From the NCBI GenBank assembly GCA_007120675.1, contig SKNE01000081.1, positions 1 to 5,007 of the forward strand: a DNA stretch of 5,007 nucleotides, in the 5' to 3' direction. The stretch comes from Bacteroidales bacterium. Its GTDB lineage: Bacteria; Bacteroidota; Bacteroidia; Bacteroidales; UBA7960. Position numbers and translations under genes: made by a program. The notes under the pieces were generated by a model. The model was not told where the DNA came from. It did no database searches and worked only from the letters and a program-made list of their open reading frames with translations. Below, one piece after another: positions 1 to 5,007 of this stretch; position 1 is the first letter of the stretch; each line of letters opens with the position of its first letter.

Positions 1-2
1 AA

Positions 3-2993
3 CAAAAGCTCGTCCACACCATAGCGGGACTGCTGGTGATGGTTTTGTCCAGCATGACCATCCTGAACCTTGTGAACCAGAATTACATCAATGCCCTCAT
101 CCTGGCTGCCTACTTTCTGCTGAACATCTCTGCCTGGATATATCATTACAGAACGAAGGATTACGTTGGATGGTCAAACTTCGCCCTGCTTTTCGGCGGC
201 CTGATCATGATCTACCTCTTCCTGGATGGTGGCACCCAGGGAGCGGGGATTTTGTGGTCCTTCCTTTTTCCCTTCCTGGTATACCAGTTCAAGGAATACA
301 GGAAGGGGTCCAGGCTCCTGCTATTGTTTTATTCTGCCCTTCTTATCGCATTCGTCCTTCAGCTCACCGGACTGATGCCCCTGCACTTCCCCATAGAGCT
401 CATGATCGTTTATTTCGCCGTGCTGTTTGCAGTCACCGGCCTGTTGTTTCTTTATGACAAAAGGCAGACAGAGGCCCAGATGCTGGCCACCAGGAGCCGG
501 GGCAAGTACCGGGCCCTCTTTGATAACCTCTCGCTGGGCGTGGCGATGATCAACCCGGCCATGCGGGTGCTGGAAGTGAACAAGGCCATGAGGCAGTGGT
601 ATCCGAATATCGACACCTCTGAAAATCCCCACTGCTATCATTGCCTGAGCACCATAGCACGGGAAAGTATTTGTGAGGGCTGCCAGACCCATAGGTCCTT
701 CACAGAAAAGAGGGTGATTCAGTATAAGCTGGAGAAAGACACAGCCCTGGGAAAACGGCATTTCCTGGTCACGAGCAGCCCCATGTTTAATGAAAATGGT
801 GAGGTGTACGCCGTGATTGAAACCCTGGATGACATCACCGAGGATCAGAAACACCTGGAGCTGCTGAAAAAGAGCGAGGAGCGCTTTCGCCTGCTGGCAG
901 GCATCTCATCCGACTTCGTCAGTGCCGACGTGTCCAACATCGATGAAAAGATCAACAACCTGTTGGAGAAAACCGGCGAGTTCTTCGGTGTGGACCGCAC
1001 CTATTTCTTTCGCTTCAGCAGGGACAAGCTCAGGATGAGCAACACCCATGAATGGTGCCGGACAGGCATAAGTCCGCAGATCCACAAGCTGCAGAACATG
1101 GACGTACGCTCCCTGCCCTGGTGGCTGGAGCAGATCATGCAATCCAGGGCCGTCCACATTCCGGCGGTGGACGAGCTGCCGGCAGCAGCCGCTGCAGAGA
1201 AAGAGGAGTTTCAACGACAAGAGATACAGTCCTTGCTCAGCGTGCCCATCTATACCCATACCGAGGTGGTGGGCTTCTTCGGTTTTGACATGGTGAGGGA
1301 GAGAAGAAGCTGGACCAATGACCAGGTCAGCTTACTGAAGGTGATGGCATCCAGCCTGGCCGATGCCCACCTGAAGACGGAAGGCGAGAGGGCGCTGGTG
1401 GCCGCCAAGGAGCAGGCAGAAGCGGCCAACAAGGCCAAGTCGCAGTTCCTGGCCAACATGAGCCACGAAATCAGGACCCCCCTCAACGGGGTGATCGGAT
1501 TTACCGAGCTGCTCAAGAACACACCACTCGACCCCGCACAGCAGATGTATGTTGAAAATGCCAGCATATCGGCCCACGCCCTGCTGGGAGTCATCGACGA
1601 CATCCTCGACTTTTCCAAGATCGAGTCGGGCAGGCTGGAGCTGGATCCGGTGGAAACCGATGTACACGACCTGCTGGGACAAGCCACCGACATCATCAAG
1701 TTCCACGCGGCAAAGAAAGGGCTGGAGCTGCTCCTGAACATCGACCCGGAAACCCCAAAATACGCTGTCCTGGATCCATTGCGCCTCAAGCAGATCCTGG
1801 TCAACCTGCTGAGCAATGCCGTCAAGTTCACTGAAGAGGGCGAGGTGGAGCTGAAGGTGGATTTTGCAGCCGTAGGCGACAATAGGGGAAAGTTTCACTT
1901 CACGGTAAAGGATACGGGTATCGGGATTTCACCGGAGAACCAGCAGAAGCTGTTCAAGGCCTTCAGCCAGGCCGATGCCTCAACCACACGAAAGTATGGG
2001 GGGACAGGCCTTGGACTGATCATCTCCAACCTGCTGGCAGAGAAAATGGGGGATCAGATCAGGATGGAAAGCCTGGAAGGGGTGGGAAGCAGCTTCTCCT
2101 TTACCGTGGAGACGACTTATGTGGAAGCGTTTCTGTCCCCCGAGCTCAGGCACGTCAAAAAGGTCTTGTCGGTGGACGATAACCTGAACAACCGCCTCAT
2201 CATTGAACACACCCTTCAGCACTGGGAGCTTTCCTGCATCAGCTGCAAGAACGGTCCGGAGGCATTGCAGCAGCTGGACAGGGAGGATGCGGCCATCGAC
2301 CTGGTCATCACGGATCATCACATGCCCGGCATGGATGGACTGGAGACCATCGAAAAGCTAAGGGAGATGGAAAAGGAGAGGGGTCGTCCCACACTGCCCG
2401 TCATCCTTTATGGCTCAGCTGAAGACAAACACATACAGGAGCAGTGCAAAAAGCTGGACGTGCAGTTCCAACTCCTCAAGCCCATGAAGCCCAAAGAGTT
2501 GCTGCACTATATCCAACTGGCAGACAGGCATAGCGGGGGAGAACATCTCGCTGAACCTGATCTTACTCCTCCCCCTGGCGAAGGCCCTCCTGCCCCGGCC
2601 GGGGACCAAAATCAAAAGGCCATCCTGATCGCCGAAGATGTGGCCATCAACATGCGGCTCATCAAGGCCCTCCTGGGAAAAATGGCACCCACCCATCCCC
2701 TGCTCTCAGCAGTAAACGGAAAAGAAGCACTTGAGATGCTCTGGGAAAGGGAGGATGTGGGCCTGATCCTGATGGATATCCAGATGCCCGAAATGGATGG
2801 GCTCGAAGCCACCAGGCGGATCAGGAAGCTGGAGAACAAAAAGAAGTGCGCAGTCCCCGTCATCGCACTAACCGCCGGGGCCACCCGCCAGGAAAAACAA
2901 AAATGCCTGGATGCCGGAATGAACGATTACCTGTCAAAGCCCATCGACAGAAATGCCTTGCAGAGCATACTGGACACCTACCTGGATAAATGA
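3..2993 (+). CDS. Hybrid sensor histidine kinase (6TM-PAS-GAF-HisKA-HATPase-REC-REC), 5' partial
   Basis: Membrane-bound hybrid kinase that should autophosphorylate on histidine and pass phosphate to its own receivers. Residues are numbered from the GTG at 36, but the frame is open to the left edge and bases 3-35 encode the start of a hydrophobic helix, so the true start is probably upstream. About six membrane helices span to residue 140, with short loops and a GG-x4-G-x2-W-x4-FP signature also known from some diguanylate cyclase membrane domains. Then come a PAS domain (about 155-270) with Cys200, 203, 213 and 216; a GAF domain (about 285-445) with the THEW and PWW motifs; a short helical linker; HisKA with phospho-His477; and HATPase with N590/N594, DTGIG 626-630 and GGTGLG 655-660. 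REC1 (about 708-828) has D714, D715, D760 and K815. After a Pro-rich linker (841-855), REC2 (about 861-982) has E867, D868, D914, T946 and K968. No Hpt domain is present. The signal and downstream partner are unknown. Confidence 0.95.
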   Translation, partial: QKLVHTIAGLLVMVLSSMTILNLVNQNYINALILAAYFLLNISAWIYHYRTKDYVGWSNFALLFGGLIMIYLFLDGGTQGAGILWSFLFPFLVYQFKEYRKGSRLLLLFYSALLIAFVLQLTGLMPLHFPIELMIVYFAVLFAVTGLLFLYDKRQTEAQMLATRSRGKYRALFDNLSLGVAMINPAMRVLEVNKAMRQWYPNIDTSENPHCYHCLSTIARESICEGCQTHRSFTEKRVIQYKLEKDTALGKRHFLVTSSPMFNENGEVYAVIETLDDITEDQKHLELLKKSEERFRLLAGISSDFVSADVSNIDEKINNLLEKTGEFFGVDRTYFFRFSRDKLRMSNTHEWCRTGISPQIHKLQNMDVRSLPWWLEQIMQSRAVHIPAVDELPAAAAAEKEEFQRQEIQSLLSVPIYTHTEVVGFFGFDMVRERRSWTNDQVSLLKVMASSLADAHLKTEGERALVAAKEQAEAANKAKSQFLANMSHEIRTPLNGVIGFTELLKNTPLDPAQQMYVENASISAHALLGVIDDILDFSKIESGRLELDPVETDVHDLLGQATDIIKFHAAKKGLELLLNIDPETPKYAVLDPLRLKQILVNLLSNAVKFTEEGEVELKVDFAAVGDNRGKFHFTVKDTGIGISPENQQKLFKAFSQADASTTRKYGGTGLGLIISNLLAEKMGDQIRMESLEGVGSSFSFTVETTYVEAFLSPELRHVKKVLSVDDNLNNRLIIEHTLQHWELSCISCKNGPEALQQLDREDAAIDLVITDHHMPGMDGLETIEKLREMEKERGRPTLPVILYGSAEDKHIQEQCKKLDVQFQLLKPMKPKELLHYIQLADRHSGGEHLAEPDLTPPPGEGPPAPAGDQNQKAILIAEDVAINMRLIKALLGKMAPTHPLLSAVNGKEALEMLWEREDVGLILMDIQMPEMDGLEATRRIRKLENKKKCAVPVIALTAGATRQEKQKCLDAGMNDYLSKPIDRNALQSILDTYLDK

Positions 2994-3029
2994 CCCTTAA
3001 AACAATCAATTTTTTCACCAAAACCCAGA
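2994..3029 (+). other. Short AT-rich gap between kinase and M49-like gene
   Basis: This 36-bp spacer contains a run of six T but no hairpin that would make it a terminator, no AGGAG-like ribosome binding site before the ATG pair at 3030/3033, and no convincing Bacteroidota -7 box (TAnnTTTG). The lack of a Shine-Dalgarno is normal for Bacteroidota. The spacing and shared direction are compatible with co-transcription, but do not prove it. The two genes are in the same reading frame, separated by the TGA at 2991-2993 with no other stop between them. Confidence 0.5.
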
Positions 3030-3095
3030 ATGATGCATTTTTCACGAATTTCTTTTTTGTTTTCAATATGGATTGTTTTTACAATGGCAGCTTGT
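3030..3095 (+). other. Lipoprotein (type II) signal peptide with lipobox Cys22
   Basis: The first 22 codons give a short N-region with one Arg (residue 6), a hydrophobic core rich in Phe, Ile and Val (8-19), and the lipobox-like M-A-A-C ending at Cys22 (TGT at 3093-3095). Met at the -3 position is less usual than Leu or Val but tolerated. The mature protein begins CQPADEDY; Asp is not at position +2, and no rule for sorting in this organism can be read from it. Confidence 0.75.
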
Positions 3096-4670
3096 CAGCC
3101 AGCCGATGAGGACTACCAACGTCAGCTGAGAGAGCGCATAGCACAGTACGAAGAGGTGGTGCTCAGCACCGACCTGGACTGGCTCAGCGAACAGGAGCGC
3201 GAGATGATCCCCATCCTCATCTCAGCTTCCGACGTAGTGGATGAGATCTTTTGGATGCAGGCCTATGGCTCGAAGGACCAGTTGATGGACTATATGTCCG
3301 ACCCCTACGCCCGCGAATATGCCCTTATCAATTACGGACCGTGGGGACGCCTGGAGGGCCATACCCCGTTCTATCCGGGATTTGACGACAAGCCCTTAGG
3401 GGCCAACTTCTATCCCCCGGATATGAGCCGGGAGGAGTTCGACCAGTGGGAGGACGACCACAAACGGAGCCCTTACACCATGATACGCCGGGCAGCCGAC
3501 GGATCGCTGGTATCCATCCCCTATTCACAGGCTTTTGCCGGTCAGAACGAAGAGATAGCCGGACTCCTGCGCAGTGCGGCCCTTTTGTCGGAATACAAGC
3601 CGTTCGCCCATTACCTGGATCAACTGGCGGAGTCGCTGCTCACCGACGATTACAGGGAGAGTGACATGGCCTGGATGCAGATGCGCGACAACAACATCGA
3701 CCTGGTACTGCGCCCTTTCGACACGGGAGAGGACCGTAAGTTCGGACAAAAGGCGGCCTACACTGCCTATCTCGTGGTCAAGGACCACGAACTAAGCGCC
3801 ACGCTGGAACACTATGTGGATATGGTGCCCAGCCTCCAGGCCCGCCTGCCTGTGCCCGATCGCTATAAGCAGGAGGTGCCGGGCAGCGATTCCAACATCG
3901 GGGTGTACGATGCCATCTACTATGCAGGCCATTGCAATGCGGGTCCCAAGATCATTGCCCTGCACCTGCCTGACGATCCGGAGGTGCGGCAAAAGGCCGG
4001 CACTCGGAGCATGCAGCTGCGCAACGTGATGGAAGCCAAATTTGATGAAATCCTTAAACCCATCGGTGAGATGATGATCCACGAAAGCCAGCGCGATCAC
4101 GTCACCTTCCGGGCCTTCTTCCTGCTCACCGCCTTCCACGAGATCGCCGGCGGACTGTCCATCTCCAACACCGTCACCGGACAAGGCCCCGTGCGCGACG
4201 CCCTGCGCGAATACCATGGACTGATCGATGCCACTGTCTCGGACCTCACTGCCCTTTACCTGCTTACCCAGCTGCAGGATATGGGTGAAATCAGCGAGGA
4301 GGAGCTCAGGGAAGCCTATGTGACCAGCTTCGCCAGCGTGATGCGCTCCAGCCGCTTCGGAACCGCGGGAGCACACGGAACCGCCGGCATGATACGCTTC
4401 AACTTCTTTGCACGCGAAGAGGCCTTTGCCCGCTGCCAGGAGAGCAATACCTACCAGGTTGATTTTGACAACATGCGCAAGGCTGTCACCAAAGCCGTCG
4501 AACAACTCCTTGTGATACAGGGCGATGGGGACTATGAAGCGGCCCGGGAGCTGGCCCGTCGCGACGGTGCCATGTCGGAAACGCTGCAGCGCGACATCGA
4601 CCGCATCAATGCCCAGGATATTCCCGTGGATGTTCGCTTCGTGCAGGGACTGCGTGTACTTGACCTCTAG
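3030..4670 (+). CDS. M49 (dipeptidyl peptidase III-like) family lipoprotein, probable inactive homologue
   Basis: M49 enzymes are zinc peptidases that remove dipeptides from peptide N-termini. This protein shows the signature of the shorter, HEXXH-type bacterial branch: YGPWGRLEG (102-110), GANFYPPDMSREEF (124-137), SPYTMIRR (147-154), TDDYRESDMAW (205-215), FGQKAAY (238-244), NAGPK (303-307), the helix at 362-378, and RFGTAGAHG (442-450). The length of 546 residues suits that branch. The N-terminus is a lipoprotein signal: Arg6, a hydrophobic stretch, then MAAC with Cys22 as lipidation site, so it is probably periplasmic or outer-membrane anchored. The active-site motif is His370-Glu371-Ile-Ala-Gly374, with Gly where the second zinc histidine belongs. 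The downstream EExxAD-type motif reads D400-A-T-V-S-D405, with Ala401 where the third ligand, Glu, belongs. Peptidase activity is therefore doubtful. The frame is intact, so it is not a decayed pseudogene. ATG 3033 is an equally possible start. A binding or regulatory role is inference only. Confidence 0.9.
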   Translation: MMHFSRISFLFSIWIVFTMAACQPADEDYQRQLRERIAQYEEVVLSTDLDWLSEQEREMIPILISASDVVDEIFWMQAYGSKDQLMDYMSDPYAREYALINYGPWGRLEGHTPFYPGFDDKPLGANFYPPDMSREEFDQWEDDHKRSPYTMIRRAADGSLVSIPYSQAFAGQNEEIAGLLRSAALLSEYKPFAHYLDQLAESLLTDDYRESDMAWMQMRDNNIDLVLRPFDTGEDRKFGQKAAYTAYLVVKDHELSATLEHYVDMVPSLQARLPVPDRYKQEVPGSDSNIGVYDAIYYAGHCNAGPKIIALHLPDDPEVRQKAGTRSMQLRNVMEAKFDEILKPIGEMMIHESQRDHVTFRAFFLLTAFHEIAGGLSISNTVTGQGPVRDALREYHGLIDATVSDLTALYLLTQLQDMGEISEEELREAYVTSFASVMRSSRFGTAGAHGTAGMIRFNFFAREEAFARCQESNTYQVDFDNMRKAVTKAVEQLLVIQGDGDYEAARELARRDGAMSETLQRDIDRINAQDIPVDVRFVQGLRVLDL

Positions 4671-4816
4671 ACTGACGTATTGATGGGACAGGCCGTACTG
4701 ACCGGACCTGCCCCATAAGACCAAAGGCCATCCCAGCTGTGCAGGTCAGGTGATTTTGCCTGGCGGCTTAATGAACCCCCGCGGACAATAAACTTTCATG
4801 CAGTGCAGCTGCAGGA
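4671..4816. other. Convergent intergenic region
   Basis: This 146-bp spacer separates the stop of the M49-like gene from the stop of the MnmD-like gene on the opposite strand. Besides the hairpin at 4683-4716 it contains a perfect 10-base palindrome, TGCAGCTGCA, at 4804-4813, a few bases beyond the MnmD stop. No T-rich terminator tail, small gene or RNA gene is evident. Confidence 0.6.
4683..4716 (+). terminator. Imperfect hairpin after M49-like gene, possible terminator
   Basis: Starting 13 bases after the TAG stop, ATGGG (4683-4687) pairs with CCCAT (4712-4716), CAGG (4689-4692) with CCTG (4707-4710), and CCG (4693-4695) with CGG (4703-4705). That makes 12 base pairs with one A-C mismatch, one bulged A (4706) and a 7-base loop. 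No T-run follows on either strand, so it is not a classical intrinsic terminator. Its place between two convergent genes suggests transcript-end formation or 3' end protection. Confidence 0.4.
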
Positions 4817-5007
4817 TCAGTTATGGATCTTCTTGCCCCGGCTCATCTCGCGCTTGCCCCGCGGACCCACAGGATGCTCCAGGCGGAAACCGGCAGCCCT
4901 CATGGCCCGCTTTACACTGCCTTTTGCACTGTAGGTGGTGAGCAGTGCCCCTTCCCGCATGGCACGGTAGAGTCGTGCAAAGGCGGCCTCATCCCACAAT
5001 GAGGGCT
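4817..5007 (-). CDS. mnmD: MnmD-like tRNA wobble-uridine methyltransferase, C-terminal part only
   Basis: This is the last 62 codons of a minus-strand gene whose 5' part lies beyond the right edge; the TGA stop is at 4817-4819. The fragment reads PSLWDEAAFARLYRAM, then LLTTYSAKGSVKRAMRAAGF, then GPRGKREM. These match the C-terminal signature of the DUF752/MnmC-methyltransferase family: a P-x-LW start, a TY-x2-KG-x-V-[KR]R core, and a final GP-x-GKREM. By family knowledge, MnmD uses S-adenosylmethionine to methylate the 5-aminomethyl group on 2-thiouridine-34 of certain tRNAs, completing the mnm5s2U modification in the cytoplasm. In Escherichia coli this activity is one half of bifunctional MnmC. 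Since the protein ends right after this motif, no oxidase domain follows, consistent with the stand-alone form. The SAM-binding motifs are outside the window. A TTG at 4999 is only an internal Leu codon, not a start. Confidence 0.85.
   Translation of the reverse strand, partial: PSLWDEAAFARLYRAMREGALLTTYSAKGSVKRAMRAAGFRLEHPVGPRGKREMSRGKKIHN

Noticed and set aside
321..854. 177-codon minus-strand open frame opposite the membrane and PAS region of the kinase
   Set aside because: It has no recognisable domain and overlaps the well-supported kinase frame.
1250..1898. Two overlapping minus-strand open frames (about 190-210 codons) opposite the kinase HisKA/HATPase region
   Set aside because: They are antisense to strongly conserved kinase motifs, and their translations are low-complexity Ser/Leu-rich or without recognisable features.
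2958..2985. Possible Bacteroidota promoter for the M49-like gene: TTG at 2958-2960 and TACCTGG at 2979-2985
   Set aside because: The -7 element matches TAnnTTTG only partly, the spacer is slightly short, and the site lies within the conserved C-terminal coding region of the kinase; too weak to call.
2991..3032. Kinase and M49-like gene are in the same frame with only one TGA between them, suggesting readthrough or a broken fusion
   Set aside because: The M49-like gene has its own ATG and a complete lipoprotein signal peptide, which would make no sense as an internal segment; a shared frame has a one-in-three chance.
3792..4724. 310-codon open frame on the minus strand opposite the M49-like gene
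   Set aside because: The plus-strand frame carries clear family motifs from end to end; the antisense translation shows no recognisable domain and is the kind of shadow frame expected opposite a GC-rich coding sequence.
4804..4813. Perfect palindrome TGCAGCTGCA as an operator site
   Set aside because: It lies just past the stop of the MnmD-like gene between convergent genes, where an operator is unlikely, and a single 10-base palindrome is weak evidence.

Overview
The window looks like ordinary chromosomal DNA from a member of the Bacteroidota, with moderately high GC. This rests on three things: a lipoprotein of the HEXXH-type (pentapeptide) M49 peptidase family, a stand-alone MnmD-type tRNA methyltransferase, and a large hybrid sensor kinase, with no clear Shine-Dalgarno sequence in front of the one internal gene start. 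The assignment is from protein family memory, not from a search.

Layout: (1) From the left edge to 2993 (+) runs a hybrid histidine kinase. Its frame is open through the left edge, so its true start lies outside the window. Order: about six membrane helices, a PAS domain with four cysteines, a GAF domain, HisKA, HATPase, and two receiver domains. (2) After 36 bp, 3030-4670 (+) encodes a 546-residue predicted lipoprotein that aligns from memory along its whole length with M49 (dipeptidyl peptidase III-like) proteins, but whose zinc site is broken. (3) A 146-bp convergent intergenic region (4671-4816) holds an imperfect hairpin. (4) From 4817 to the right edge (-) is the C-terminal part of an MnmD-like tRNA wobble-uridine methyltransferase, cut by the window.

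The kinase and the M49-like gene are co-directional and close, so they may share a transcript, but nothing in the sequence proves a functional link. The methyltransferase is convergent and looks like an unrelated housekeeping gene.

The most notable observation is the M49-like lipoprotein. The family HEXXH motif reads HEIAG here, and the glutamate expected as third zinc ligand is alanine, while the rest of the fold signature is well kept. It is therefore a candidate pseudopeptidase. The second is the CX2C-X9-CX2C cluster in the PAS domain of the kinase. I saw no RNA genes, mobile elements, CRISPR arrays or large repeats.
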